DNA of 64,000 nucleotides, taken from assembly GCF_945605565.1 (NCBI RefSeq), contig NZ_OX216966.1, positions 5,076,001 through 5,140,000 on the forward strand, given 5' to 3'. Below the pieces are notes generated by a model. The model was not told the origin of the DNA. It searched no databases and saw only the letters and a list, made by a program, of their open reading frames with translations. The number at the start of each line of letters is the position of its first letter. Position 1 is the first letter of the stretch. This document shows, in pieces, positions 45,632 to 55,514 of the stretch. Origin of the DNA: Paenibacillus dendritiformis (GTDB taxonomy: Bacteria; Bacillota; Bacilli; Paenibacillales; Paenibacillaceae). Position numbers and translations under genes: made by a program.

Positions 45632-46144
45632 ATGAACATCGGAAAGATATTGAAGGAGCTCCGGGGCAAGCGATCATTGCGGGAGATTGAACGTGAATCC
45701 GGAGTCAGCCATACGTATTTGAGCAGTCTGGAAAAAGGACGCGACCCGCGCACGGGCAAGGAGCGCAAGCCGACGCCCGACACGCTGAAGAAGCTGGCTC
45801 ATGTCTATTCCGTTCCGTACGAGTGGCTTATGAGCGCCGCCGGGTATATGGATGTGGAGGAAGGCCCTTCGGATCCCGGCTACGAGAACGGGGAGCATCC
45901 TGCTGCGCAGGCGGACGGCGCTGGCTGGAATTACCGCGCCGGCGGGAACAGGCTTGCGCCCCGCGGCGTGAAGGAGAAAAAGCCGTTCTACGAATTGACC
46001 GAGGTGTTGAACGGCAGCGTTCCTGTCCATTATTACGGACAGCCGTTGAGCCGGGAGGATCGGGAGCGCGCTCTTGCCATGCTGGAGGTGCTGTTCCCCG
46101 GCCAGCGCCCCGCTTCCGATGCGCCGAGGGAAGAGGATCGCTGA
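45632..46144 (+). CDS. XRE family HTH regulator
   Basis: 170 residues. The N-terminal Cro/C1-type HTH (GKILKELRGKRSLREIERESGVSHTYLSSLEKG) spans residues 3-65. It ends with PTPDTLKKLAHVYSVPYEWLMSAAGYM, as in SinR-like or phage-type regulators. The C-terminal part is a poorly conserved polar stretch with a short helix (SREDRERALAMLEVLF). GGAGG precedes the ATG at 45632. The targets are unknown. Confidence 0.88.
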   Translation: MNIGKILKELRGKRSLREIERESGVSHTYLSSLEKGRDPRTGKERKPTPDTLKKLAHVYSVPYEWLMSAAGYMDVEEGPSDPGYENGEHPAAQADGAGWNYRAGGNRLAPRGVKEKKPFYELTEVLNGSVPVHYYGQPLSREDRERALAMLEVLFPGQRPASDAPREEDR

Positions 46145-46170
46145 CATGCGCCCGCTTGCCCGAATGCAGC

Positions 46171-46210
46171 AACGGCCCTCCCGCTCAAGCCGGGAAGGGC
46201 CGTTTTTTTT
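46171..46210 (+). terminator. Rho-independent terminator after the XRE gene
   Basis: GC-rich 13-bp stem (AACGGCCCTCCCG / CGGGAAGGGCCGTT, one bulge) followed by eight T. Confidence 0.9.
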
Positions 46211-47075
46211 AATGAATATTCGCTTTGCTGAAATTGCCGCCCAGCACATCCGATACGGTCTCTATGGCGATGAAAGCCTTCGGATCGATATCCTGCACAA
46301 TCGCCTTCAGCTTCGCCACTTCCAGACGCGTCAGCACGCAATAGATCATTTGCGTATCCTCGCGCATATAACCGCCTTTGGCGTAGATGAACGTCGTATT
46401 GCGGCCAAGCCGGTCAATAATGGCCTGCGATATTTCCTCATACTCCGACGATATGATCGTAGCCGACTTGGATTCGTTCAGGCCTTCGACGACGATATCG
46501 ATCATCTTGAAGGCAATATAGTACGTGAAGATGGAGTACATGGCCGAATCCCATCCGAACACGAAGCCGGCGACGATGAAAATAAACACGTTAATGATCA
46601 TGATTAACTGGCCGACGGGAACGTTGATTTTTTTGGATACCAGGATCGAGACAATCTCCGTTCCATCCAGCGAGCCGCCGAAGCGGATGACGAGACCGAC
46701 GCCCGCTCCGAGCATAATGCCGCCGAACATAACGGCGAGCAGCTTCTCGTTCGTGAATGCATTCACATCATGAAGAAATGCGGTCGTCAGCGACATGACG
46801 GCGATGCCGTACAGGGTGGAAAAGGCGAATGTCTTGCCGATCTGCTTATACCCAAGCATCAGAAACGGCACGTTGAGCAGGAACAGGAACAACCCGAGCT
46901 TCAGTGAAGTTGTCTTGGATAAAATAATCGATATCCCCGCTATTCCCCCGTCGATAATGCTGTTCGGCACCAGGAACAATTCCAGGGCTACGCCCATCAA
47001 GACAGCGCCTATCGTAATAAATACAACTCGTTTGATAAGGTCCAGCAGTTTTGTTTTCTTATGAGTGCGAGCCAT
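46209..47075 (-). CDS. YitT family membrane protein (DUF161 plus DUF2179)
   Basis: 288 residues. Five helices form the DUF161 membrane part (VFITIGAVLMGVALELFL, GGIAGISIIL), with the conserved RFGGSLDGTEIVS segment. The C-terminal cytosolic DUF2179 domain follows (TTFIYAKGGYMREDTQMIYCVLTRLEVAKLK). The family is widespread in Firmicutes; the function is unknown. GGAGGAG precedes the ATG at 47075; the longer frame to 47186 is not supported. Confidence 0.88.
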   Translation of the reverse strand: MARTHKKTKLLDLIKRVVFITIGAVLMGVALELFLVPNSIIDGGIAGISIILSKTTSLKLGLFLFLLNVPFLMLGYKQIGKTFAFSTLYGIAVMSLTTAFLHDVNAFTNEKLLAVMFGGIMLGAGVGLVIRFGGSLDGTEIVSILVSKKINVPVGQLIMIINVFIFIVAGFVFGWDSAMYSIFTYYIAFKMIDIVVEGLNESKSATIISSEYEEISQAIIDRLGRNTTFIYAKGGYMREDTQMIYCVLTRLEVAKLKAIVQDIDPKAFIAIETVSDVLGGNFSKANIH

Positions 47076-47206
47076 AAATCTCCTCCAAACTATAGAAGTA
47101 ATCGGTATATCATCCCCAACCGGAGAATGGCCATTCCAGGATGGGTATACGCGCAATGCCAATAGGCCGGTCTCGTTGCCATTCATGCGGAATCGGCAGC
47201 CGCCCT

Positions 47207-47653
47207 TTATTGCCCGCCTTTAAACACGAGCGCTTTTGCCGCCAGCTTCTCGCTTAGACGGACCAGCTGCTTCAGTTCGTCCTCTTCCAGCAAGGACAAG
47301 TAGGCAGTCAGCGTCAGCCTCGATCTGTCCTGCGCCTGCCGCAGCAGATGGAGGCCGGCTTCGGTAATCGAGACGAGCACAACCCGCCGATCGGACTTAT
47401 CAGGGTAGCGGTCGACCAGCCCGCTGTCGAGCAGCCGATCGATCATTACGGTAACCGCGCTTGAAGTCACGCCTAATTGTTCGGCAAGCATGGACACCTT
47501 GCCCGGTCCCCGCCGCTCAATGACGTTGAGCAGCGAGTACTGCCCAATCGTCAGCCCCAACTCCTTCACGTTCGTCATGTCATGCCATAGCGTGCGTGCC
47601 AATACCGTCATCGCCTGTTCATAGCGATCCACCCACAATGACATGCGCTCCAT
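47207..47653 (-). CDS. MarR family transcriptional regulator
   Basis: 148 residues. The winged helix is TIGQYSLLNVIERRGPGKVSMLAEQLGVTSSAVTVMIDRLLDSGLVDRYPD, with the wing SDRRVVLVSITEAG. Flanking helices form the dimer interface. It represses itself or neighbours in response to phenolics or oxidants in many relatives; the ligand here is unknown. A perfect palindrome upstream at 47714 fits autoregulation. Confidence 0.9.
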   Translation of the reverse strand: MERMSLWVDRYEQAMTVLARTLWHDMTNVKELGLTIGQYSLLNVIERRGPGKVSMLAEQLGVTSSAVTVMIDRLLDSGLVDRYPDKSDRRVVLVSITEAGLHLLRQAQDRSRLTLTAYLSLLEEDELKQLVRLSEKLAAKALVFKGGQ

Positions 47654-47713
47654 CGTTCCACTCCTTCCTGCGGCATCGAGATTATTAAAAGATTCATTAA
47701 TTAAACAGTCAAT

Positions 47714-47732
47714 TAATTAAATGATTTAATTA
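47714..47732. promoter_or_regulatory. Palindromic MarR operator candidate
   Basis: TAATTAAA-TGA-TTTAATTA, a perfect 8-3-8 palindrome about 60 bases before the MarR start; a second TTAATTAA overlaps it on the left. Confidence 0.5.
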
Positions 47733-47835
47733 TTATATAAGCAAAAAAAAGGAAGAGTCAAGTAGGTCTATTTTCCTAATTAAGGGATTTCACTTCAATT
47801 ATTTTACATAAAACGACATATTTTTAGAGTGATAT

Positions 47836-47863
47836 CTAATGATATATCGAATTTTGTCGATAA
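47836..47863 (+). promoter_or_regulatory. Possible sigma-D promoter for the chemotaxis receptor
   Basis: CTAA-N16-GTCGATAA resembles the motility promoter (TAAA-N15-GCCGATAT) and lies about 180 bases before the receptor gene. The match is weak. Confidence 0.3.
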
Positions 47864-47870
47864 ATATGGT

Positions 47871-47914
47871 AACCTCATTTGCTCTGGCATGATCCCTTGC
47901 AAATAAATGAGGTT
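47871..47914. other. Leader inverted repeat before the chemotaxis receptor
   Basis: AACCTCATTT and AAATGAGGTT are a perfect 10-bp inverted pair separated by 24 bases in the non-coding leader; the function is unknown. Confidence 0.4.
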
Positions 47915-48043
47915 TAACCATTTTAAAAACAACCATTTTCCAAAGACAGGGAGGATGAAACTCACAAACAGGACCATAACATAGGTTTATAGTCACAAAA
48001 CAAGCATCAAATCCAATTTGGGTGGAAAAGGGCGGAGTTCAAC

Positions 48044-49771
48044 ATGAATACGAAATTTCAATTTCGGTTCCGGCATGTAAAAACGGCAATTAAAATTTAT
48101 ATTTTGGTTGGGATTGGCTTGTTGTTATTAGGGATCAGCACGCTCATGTCCTATAGTTCCATTCGTGAAATCAATCAAAGCACCGAGGTTATTTTTAACC
48201 ACAATCTTACATCCATAATCTGGCTGAAACAAATTCAGGTGAATAATCGCTCAACGGATTCCGCTATCTTCGAGCTCATGGCCAATAATGATGCGGAGGG
48301 CAATAAACGTCTGAAAGAAGCCATTGAACGTTTTCAAAAGGATAACAAACGATTACTCGAAAACTATGCTGCTATCCTCATTCATGAAGAAGAAAAAACG
48401 TTATTCGACAAGTACGGCAAGTTATTGCCGTCCTATCAGCAGCAGCTCAACGATGTGGTTGGTCTGGCCGTGCAAAATAAAAATGCAGAAGCCTACGATT
48501 ACTATAATAATCAGGCGAGAGGGACACGTGCGGAGCTTCAAAACCTGCTCACGGAACTGGTTGAATGGAATCAGAACCTGGCGCAGCAGGAAGCGGATAC
48601 GGCGACGGCATTGGGAAAAAACGCCACAACGAACAGCTTGCTGATTGGCGGACTGTCCCTGCTAATAAGCATCGCGATCGGACTGTTCATCATTAAAGCC
48701 ATTGTCAATCCGCTCAAGGAGATGCAGCTGTTGATGAATAAAGCGCAGCAAGGCGATCTTACGGTCCGGGGTACATATGATTCGAAGGACGAAGTCGGAA
48801 AGGTCATGCAAGATTTCAATCAAATGATAGACGGCCTGTCCGCGATTATGAGAACGGTAAACAAGCAGGCCCAGGTTCTGTACGAAAGCTCGAGTCTCGT
48901 CGCCGATAACGCCAAAGAGACCGCCGCCGCCACCGAACAAATCGCAGCTTCCATGGAGCAAGTCGCTGCCGGTTCCAAAAACCAGCAGGCGGCGTCCAAG
49001 GAAAACGCAATCGCGCTCGAGGAGATGGCCAAAGGCATCGAGGTGATTGTGGACAGAGCAACCAGCGTAACGGAATTGTCCAGTTACTCATCCGAACAGG
49101 CGGAGCAGGGCAACGCGATTTTGAATGAGGCGGTCAGCCAAATGAAGGCCATTCATGATTCGGTAAAGATGACGGGGGCCGCCATTGGGCATCTGAATGA
49201 ATCCTCCGAGCAAATCGGGAAGATCATTGATGTTATCACCAACATCGCCAGCCAGACCAATCTGCTTGCCTTGAACGCGTCCATCGAAGCGGCCAGGGCG
49301 GGAGAAAGCGGCAGAGGATTCACCGTGGTCGCGATGGAGGTGCGCAAATTAGCGGAACAGTCAGAGGATTCCGCGAAGCAAATCGCAAGCTTAATCGAAG
49401 AAATTCAGGGCAGCATGCAGCAGACGACAAAATCAATGGAGCTTGTGCAGAAGGACGTCTTATCCGGTATGGAAATCGTGGACAAGGCGGGTCAGACGTT
49501 CGAGACCATTTTGGACACGGTCCAAAAAGTCACCTTCGAAATGCAGGAAACGTCCGCTTCTACCGAAGAAATGTCGGCGGGGACGGAAGAAATCTCGGCT
49601 TCCGTTGAGGAAATGGCCTCGATCGCAGCAGAAGCATCCCAGACGGTGCAAACGGTCGTGTCGGCATCCGAAACACAGCTTGCTTCCGTTCAAACGATTT
49701 CCGCTTCCACGGAGCAGTTGAGGGTGCTCTCCGAGGAATTGCAGGCTATCGTCAAGCAGTTCAAATTATAA
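48044..49771 (+). CDS. Methyl-accepting chemotaxis protein
   Basis: 575 residues. Helix 1 is at residues 17-38. The extracellular four-helix-bundle sensor (4HB_MCP type) covers 39-190, helix 2 is at about 192-214, and a HAMP domain follows to about 265. The long cytoplasmic coiled coil has the signalling hairpin [20 protein letters not shown]. Methylation-type Glu/Gln pairs occur in [13 protein letters not shown] and [13 protein letters not shown]. It lacks the C-terminal CheR pentapeptide. GGAG is 6 bases before the ATG. The ligand is unknown. It lies in an otherwise non-motility region. Confidence 0.92.
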   Translation: MNTKFQFRFRHVKTAIKIYILVGIGLLLLGISTLMSYSSIREINQSTEVIFNHNLTSIIWLKQIQVNNRSTDSAIFELMANNDAEGNKRLKEAIERFQKDNKRLLENYAAILIHEEEKTLFDKYGKLLPSYQQQLNDVVGLAVQNKNAEAYDYYNNQARGTRAELQNLLTELVEWNQNLAQQEADTATALGKNATTNSLLIGGLSLLISIAIGLFIIKAIVNPLKEMQLLMNKAQQGDLTVRGTYDSKDEVGKVMQDFNQMIDGLSAIMRTVNKQAQVLYESSSLVADNAKETAAATEQIAASMEQVAAGSKNQQAASKENAIALEEMAKGIEVIVDRATSVTELSSYSSEQAEQGNAILNEAVSQMKAIHDSVKMTGAAIGHLNESSEQIGKIIDVITNIASQTNLLALNASIEAARAGESGRGFTVVAMEVRKLAEQSEDSAKQIASLIEEIQGSMQQTTKSMELVQKDVLSGMEIVDKAGQTFETILDTVQKVTFEMQETSASTEEMSAGTEEISASVEEMASIAAEASQTVQTVVSASETQLASVQTISASTEQLRVLSEELQAIVKQFKL

Positions 49772-49870
49772 AAGCTTCCCGTATCCGTTGAAAGAAAATC
49801 AGCTAATACCTTGTCAATAGGCACTTTAGAATAAGAGAGATCTCTTGTATACTGTATTTAGCATGCCAAA

Positions 49871-49895
49871 TAAACCTCCAGGTATTGGAGGTTTA
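49871..49895. repeat. Perfect 10-bp hairpin beside the IS110 remnant
   Basis: TAAACCTCCA / TGGAGGTTTA with a 5-base loop lies at the left border of the IS110 remnant. It may be a terminator of the chemotaxis gene or the IS insertion target. Confidence 0.45.
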
Positions 49896-49909
49896 TGGTA
49901 TAAACTTGT

Positions 49910-50308
49910 CTAGAAAGTGAAGGATTGCCTTTTTTCTAACATGGCGTAGATGTGATGCAATAACTTGTTCGCGCAAGGCGATCACGGCTACTTCATGGGG
50001 CTTTCCCTCGCTTTTTTTCTTGTCATAATACGCTCTAAGACGTATGTCTTAGCTTTTCGTAATCCGCACGCGACCCCTTAATAGGCAGTTCTTCTCAGCC
50101 TCTTGGAACCACGCTTTGTCATTTTATTTTCGCTAGCTGTGAACTTTCCAGAACTCAAAACACTTGGATCTAGCCCCGCCATCGCAACAAACCCTTTTGG
50201 AGTATGAATAACGGTTTCCGCTCCTCCGACAAGTCGATTTCGTTTAAGAAACACGGCACACCTGACTTACCTTTGGCCACATCGATCGATTCCAACAACA
50301 GGCTTCAT
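49910..50308 (-). pseudogene. IS110 family transposase remnant
   Basis: AAGGAGGACGA and an ATG at 50308 start MKPVVGID, then frames change to DVAKGKSGV (RuvC-like DEDD start). A large internal part is missing. The C-terminal part has PKGFVAMAGLDPSVLSSGKF, KMTKRGSKRLRRT and HHIYAML, ending at 49910. That is typical of IS110 transposases, normally about 400 residues. Several frameshifts show decay. It is inactive. Confidence 0.8.
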
Positions 50309-50749
50309 TCGTCCTCCTTATGGTCATTGATTTGCCGGTCATTCCCACAAGGGTTCCAACTTCTCCCGGCTACCGCCATCATAAAACGACCAAAAAACAA
50401 GGCCAACCAGAAAACTCTGGATGACCTAATAACGAAGGGGGTGTCCCCAAAGTAGTAAATAGCTACAGTGAGACAGCCTTCCTGATTCTCAACGCTCGAC
50501 TTGCCGAAAAACTGCAAATATGCAGCTTTCCTTTATGACGTGTACTCCGTTACAGGGTATCCTGCAAAACGGCATCAATTTCAGACTATTGAATAGATAA
50601 AAGACAAAAATCGATGAAAATAATGTACTATTCAGGCTGTTGGAAAACCCCTGTTTTTTTCGGAGGGGTGATTACCTAATCGAAACTTGGCATTCAGAGC
50701 GTCATCGCCTTCTGTAGACATCATAATCTCCTGGGGTTTTAACGTGTGG

Positions 50750-51180
50750 AGGGAATTGCTGCTATTTTACAGGAATTTCGGCTCAATGAGTCCACATTTC
50801 GAGGAATTGCTGCACAGCTACATCATTTTAGGCCCTTTTGAGCTAAGTTGAAGAGAAACGGGTGAAATTGCTGCAGTTTTACAGGATTCCCATTCTGGTG
50901 AAGTCGTCCCTACAGAATTGCTGTATTTGTGCAGGATTTTGCCTACTGAATCAACGTGTCTTGAGAAACCGTGCAGTTTTGAGGACTTCGCCTATCGGAT
51001 AGACATTTCATTGTGCAGTTTTCAGGCACTCGATCAGATAAAATTTTTCTACCGAGAGACAAGTCCTGATGAAGTGCCCAAAAATCCTCTGGACTTTCTA
51101 AACAGCCTGACTATTGCAGGAATTTCATCAAATAGCGGCTTAAATATCGCAAATTGCTGCATTGACGCAGGATTTCGCTG
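50750..51180. repeat. Imperfect tandem array of GCTGCA...ACAGGAATT units
   Basis: About eight units of roughly 50-60 bases share the pattern aattgctg(c/t)a...t(t/g)(c/a)aggat(t), at about 50755, 50807, 50857, 50917, 50970, 51014, 51115 and 51152. Related single units occur at 21600-21840. No gene is supported here or between 50309 and 50750. Confidence 0.5.
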
Positions 51181-51340
51181 CCCCCTCCACCATTTGCCGC
51201 TTTGCCCGCCGCCGTTTATCCCGCCTCCGCATTCGCTGTTGACCCGTCGACCCCAACCGCCGACCCCGGTCAATTTGCACTACCTATGAGACTTATGGGA
51301 CAGCCCCATTGTTGTGCGGGGCATATGCTCCCCTGCCGCG

Positions 51341-52936
51341 CTAGAACCGGAACGAAGCATATCTCCACTGGTTCTCCAGCGCAATCCAAATATCATCGGT
51401 CTCGGCCCCCGCATACCAGTAGGCGAAGCCGGCGATATCACGGTTCGCCGCCATCGCATATTTCGCGGCGAGGGAACGGCTGTCCTCCGCCCAGACCAGA
51501 TGCCGAACGCCGCTTGTCGTGAAATCCGCCACATACTGAGCCGTACTGCTGTCCCATCTTGTCTTGCGTGAGCGAAGCAGCTCCCCTTGTTCGATTAAGG
51601 TCAAATCGCGGGATGATAGCTTCTCCCCCTGCACGATCCACTCTCTCGTATAGAAGGGAAGCGCCGCAATAACCTTGTCGGAAGGAACCGACAGCAGCAG
51701 CTTATCCAACGCACGCTGCACCCACGGCAGCGACGATACGGAACCGGCCGTCGGAGCGCCCCCCCAATGCTCGTCATATCCCATCAGCACGATGTAATCC
51801 GCCGCCTCTCCCAAGGCGGCATAATCGAAGGCTTCGGTCCAGTCCGTCCCCAGATCCGGAGACACGTCGACTGACAGCACGGCCTGCAGCCGATGCAGCT
51901 CGCCAGTCAGCTCGGTGACGAAGGCGGTGAGCGCTTCCCGGTCCTTCGGATACACATTTTCAAAATCGAGATTCAAGCCATCGAGCCCATACTGCTTCAC
52001 ATAGCCCGTTAGCTTCGATATGACGGCGTTCTTCCGTGCCGGATCAGTGAGCACTTGATGCGTCAGATCCGCATCGAACCGATTGCCCACCATTGCCCAT
52101 ACCTGCTTGCCATTCTGCTTCGCCCAATGGATGAGCGTCATGTCGGTATGATCAGAGACCGTCTGGGATGAATCAAGAAAATACCATCTTGGCGTCAATG
52201 TATTGACAGGCGAAGAAGCAACTTGCGCTATGTATTGCTGCGTCGTCAACTCATGCTGCCATCCCATCTCGATGCGCTGCGGCGCAGCCGCGTCCAACGC
52301 GTTCGACCAATCCGGCTGCTGAAGGGCGCGATGCAATACGACAGCCGTTTCTTGGCGGGTCATTGGATCGTTCGGGCGGAACTTGCCTCCATCTCCGTTC
52401 ATCAGATTCTGCTGCTGCATCATGCTGACATACGGAACCGCCCATTCCGCGATGAGGGACGCGTCCTCGTAAGACAGCCAGCCGGCAGCCGGCTCCTTCG
52501 GTTGCTTGAACGCCCGCATGATGATAGCTGCCGCTTCTTGACGGGTTACCGGCCGCTTGGGCTCAAAGGAACGCTCTCCCGTTCCATCCACCAGCTGGAG
52601 CAGCGTTCCCGCTTGCACCGCACCGTAGTACCATGCCTTGCGCGGCACGTCATCGAATGCGGGAATATCGCTGGCCACGGGCTGTACCTTGAGCAGACGA
52701 TTCACCATCGAGATGAACTCGGACCGCGTCACCGGTTTCTCCGGCTCATAGGTCCGGTTGCCGAAGCCGTTCACAATGCCTTTGTTATAGAGGGCGACAA
52801 TATCGTCCTGGCCATAGAGGCCCTCGATGTCATCGAAGGGCAGCGGGGCGCTCTTCGATTCTCCCCATGCCAAGCTTCCTGTAATGAACATGGCGGCTGC
52901 AGCCGCCAAAATAACGAATTTGCGTCGAAAGCTCAA
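51341..52936 (-). CDS. S-layer-homology protein with GH18 glycoside hydrolase domain
   Basis: 531 residues with an N-terminal signal peptide (cleavage near LAWGESKSA). Three SLH domains follow (residues about 33-200: FDDIEGLYGQDDIVALYNKGIVNG, FDDVPRKAWYYGAV and YEDASLIAEWAVPYV). A GH18 domain (about 215-531) has the catalytic DGLNLDFENV, with Glu as acid/base, and YIVLMGYDEHWGG. It is a surface-bound chitinase/SLEB-like enzyme that cuts peptidoglycan or chitin-like glycans. The start is TTG at 52936 with GAAGGAAGG upstream. It is intact although it sits between repeat and IS debris. Confidence 0.92.
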   Translation of the reverse strand: MSFRRKFVILAAAAAMFITGSLAWGESKSAPLPFDDIEGLYGQDDIVALYNKGIVNGFGNRTYEPEKPVTRSEFISMVNRLLKVQPVASDIPAFDDVPRKAWYYGAVQAGTLLQLVDGTGERSFEPKRPVTRQEAAAIIMRAFKQPKEPAAGWLSYEDASLIAEWAVPYVSMMQQQNLMNGDGGKFRPNDPMTRQETAVVLHRALQQPDWSNALDAAAPQRIEMGWQHELTTQQYIAQVASSPVNTLTPRWYFLDSSQTVSDHTDMTLIHWAKQNGKQVWAMVGNRFDADLTHQVLTDPARKNAVISKLTGYVKQYGLDGLNLDFENVYPKDREALTAFVTELTGELHRLQAVLSVDVSPDLGTDWTEAFDYAALGEAADYIVLMGYDEHWGGAPTAGSVSSLPWVQRALDKLLLSVPSDKVIAALPFYTREWIVQGEKLSSRDLTLIEQGELLRSRKTRWDSSTAQYVADFTTSGVRHLVWAEDSRSLAAKYAMAANRDIAGFAYWYAGAETDDIWIALENQWRYASFRF

Positions 52937-53035
52937 TTCGGATATCCTTCCTTCACTAGAGATGATAGATTACGCTCATCCTCATCCTAGCAAAAAAGAG
53001 AAAATCCGTAGATGCTTAAATATTGGTATTATGAA

Positions 53036-54010
53036 CTCAACTTTCGCAGCCTAAAATTGGGAAACAAACCTTGATGTAGTTGGGCAAAGCCAAAATCCAT
53101 TGCTGGAATTGACGCTGAATCAGAGTCGAAGGCTTTTTACCTACTTTCGTGGCAACTTCGTTGATTAGATCGAGCAGTTGTTGCAAGGCGACTTCCCAAT
53201 CTAAAGTCCCCACTTCATCACACAACAAATAAAATAAGCCACCAAACGAGCGAGCGTCTGTGCTTGCTTTGCCGGTGCTGCCATGGGAGCAGGATGTAAC
53301 GTGAGAACACAATAGGTGTATGACTAATGAGCAAATCTAAGAACGTCCTTGAAACTCTTTTTGCAAGCGAAGTAGTGATGTGGTGAATTTGAAGAAGACC
53401 TCGATGTCCCAGTGGACCGCGTAAATACGGATCACTTCTTCCACGGTGAGTGTAAGATATGTTGTTAGAAGCGCCAACCATTCATTCCTAATTGTACGCT
53501 TGTCGATTTTCTCGTTCATTCCGTTGATTTGTCCGTTACGTGAACTGAGCAATGCGAAATCGAGCGGCAAGAAGTTGTGTCCATCCGACCAGCCGATTGT
53601 CAGCAAACGAAAACCTTTGTAGAAGGCTCCTGTCGCATGATCCTTGAATCGGGCAAGCATTTCCACGACGTTACTTCGGTTACGCTCGAACATAAATCGT
53701 CAATGATGAAGGCGGAAACCCGGTCCGTGGAGGTGAGTGCATTTACTTTATTCAACGTGGTGATGCTGAGAGTGCTCAGAAAGCGACGCCACGCAAAGCC
53801 AGCATAATTAAGAAAACGATAAACGGCGTCCTTTCCGGGAAAAGACTCGGCTTTGTTGCTCTCGAGCATACGAAACCAGTTCTTATGGTGAAACAGGAGC
53901 CGATTAACAGAGCGCAACTGAAGCCAAATCGACCTTCAATTCTTGAAATGCGGGCTTTAACTCTTTTAGCAGGTGATTTAGGTTGCTTTGCTATCATGAT
54001 GAAAGACACC
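53036..54010 (-). pseudogene. IS4-type DDE transposase remnant, left copy
   Basis: Reading leftward: MIAKQPKSPAKRVKARIS near 53990, then NRLLFHHKNWFRMLESNKAE, GFRLLTIGWSDGHNFLPLDF, IRIYAVHWDIEVFFKFTTSL and GGLFYLLCDEVGTLDWEV. Frames change several times and the middle with catalytic Asp residues is deleted. The left IS end with AACTTTCGCAG lies at 53038-53050. The 5' part beyond the start is missing; a matching 5' end is at 59135-59313. The stretch 54010-54258 next to it is unrecognised degenerate sequence. Confidence 0.8.
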
Positions 54011-54258
54011 GTCAACTCATATGCCAACAGCTGAAGCGTGCCGCTGGACGACAGAAGCAGTTCGGAACACACAAAAACAACAGTCCCAGTGCAGGAGTTT
54101 TGCATTCATTGCTAAGAGCATGGTGCGATCATCAATCCCGATATAACCCTTGAAGAAATGATCGACATCTGTGTTCCATTCATGGTAGAGGATGGGATCG
54201 AGGAAGAAGCTACTCGCAACATGATGTGGCATTTCTGCCGAACTTGAAGCGTTAGAGC

Positions 54259-54579
54259 TCCGCTCGTGGCGAAGATGCAGATGATCCCCGGTCGACCAAG
54301 ATTGTAGAGTTGGATGCCATAAAGCTGGTCGGAATTGCGACGCGAACAACGAATGCATGTGAAATGAGCGGCATAGTGGAATTGGTGCATTGTAGGGGTC
54401 AATTCTGGTTAAAGCAGATTATACTTGCACGCTTCCCTCAATAGCCTGGAACGATATATGGCTGCTACAGCGACTATGAGAATGGAGCTATGGGCGAGTA
54501 TATGATGCTAATCGGCGCTCCGATCGATCCGAGTGCTGAAATTCCGGTAGGAGTAGATTCCATTGAAATAGCGCCGTAA
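54259..54579 (+). pseudogene. GyrI-like effector-binding domain remnant
   Basis: One frame reads KIVELDAIKLVGIATRTTNA, then (after one TAG) GCYSDYENGAMGEYMMLIG and PSAEIPVGVDSIEIAP. This is the AraC-effector/GyrI-like domain start and end with a stop in the middle and a lost segment. No HTH part is seen. It was probably a small-molecule binding protein or a regulator tail before IS activity destroyed it. Confidence 0.7.
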
Positions 54580-54592
54580 AAAAAATTCAGGT

Positions 54593-54769
54593 TTATTTCT
54601 TTTTTGCTTTCCAAAAGATAATAAATATTATGCTAAAAAAGAAAATGCAGGCCAAAACTAGTTCTAATAGACTGATTTCCTTATTAATTATATACCTAAA
54701 TAAAAATAGCCCTCCACATAGCACAACACCAGTAATACAAAAGTGTAAAAGATTATCAATCTTTCTCAA
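54593..54769 (-). CDS. 58-residue two-helix membrane protein
   Basis: Not recognised. After the TTG start come RKIDNLLHF, a helix (CITGVVLCGGLFLFRYII), a short loop NKEIS and a second helix (LLELVLACIFFFSIIFIIFW), then KAKKK. GAGGTG lies 8 bases before the TTG. Size and two-helix layout resemble small bacteriocin immunity or toxin-like peptides; the function is not known. It is AT-rich and lies between dead genes but is itself intact. Confidence 0.55.
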   Translation of the reverse strand: MRKIDNLLHFCITGVVLCGGLFLFRYIINKEISLLELVLACIFFFSIIFIIFWKAKKK

Positions 54770-55099
54770 TTTGCAACACCTCGCTACATTTTATCATAAA
54801 AAGAATGGTTCATTCCTTAAAATTTATAATATACTATGTCAATCGTCTGTGAAAATGTCACTTGTGTGATCAGAGATCAGCATTTACAGGTAACCTCTGC
54901 ATAGCTATTATGTTGTGAATACATTACACCTTAGAACGAACTGCTTTTTGTAGTACGCCTGGATTTAGTCGTATAATACGTGGATTTCCACGGATGATTC
55001 TGGACAGGTTTGCGTGGCGACGTAGAACTCGCTTTTTTTGTTGTCTTGCGTTCGGATTTTTCTGTCGCTTTCAAATCCACTGCCTGATCTTAGTACCAC
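54770..55099. other. AT-rich intergenic stretch
   Basis: 330 bases in the IS region. The minus-strand promoter of the small membrane gene is expected here. Nothing else is identifiable. Confidence 0.3.
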
Positions 55100-55405
55100 A
55101 ATAAAACTTCTCCGGTTAGCGTCTCCCTTACCTTCAACTGTCAACTTCGTGTTCAATCGGAAAGGCTTCAATCCGTACTCTCGAAAGAAGAAGTTGTGCA
55201 ATTAACGAAACTGGTAGGATATAACGAGACAGCCCGCAAGTTCTCTGTCTATACCTTGCTACAATACTGGACACAAGCGGCTTTTGAACAATGGGATGTT
55301 TTTCGAGACGGGGCTGATCGTACTGTTACCTCCGGACTAACCCATGCCGACTATTCACCATGTTTACAGATAGCCTTTATTCAGACTAAAATGGGACAAC
55401 TGTAA
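55100..55405 (+). pseudogene. IS4 family transposase fragment (N-terminal part)
   Basis: The frame at 55196 reads QLTKLVGYNETARKFSVYTL, LQYWTQAAFEQWDVFRDGADR and SGLTHADYS, the early part of an IS4-type transposase. Upstream, FNRKGFNPYSR fits the same protein in another frame. Nothing of the catalytic domain follows. Confidence 0.6.
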
Positions 55406-55514
55406 TATTGAGGTTGTACTTCCTTTGAATCAGGTGCTTTTGATGTAAGTGAGGCATACTTTCCCCTACCCCAACGAGGGCTTGCGGATTTCCATATTAT
55501 TTTGTGGAACCGAT

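Noticed and set aside
47871-47990. Possible c-di-GMP riboswitch before the chemotaxis receptor
   Set aside because: The hairpin lacks the conserved GEMM core, so it is only listed as an inverted repeat.
50918-51289. 123-codon frame in the repeat array
   Set aside because: It is composed of repeat units and a Pro-rich end without ribosome site.
54010-54258. Possible C-terminal relic of a phosphotriesterase-like protein on the plus strand (DITLEEMIDICVPFMVEDG)
   Set aside because: The match is too short and vague to call, and minus-strand frames here are equally unconvincing.
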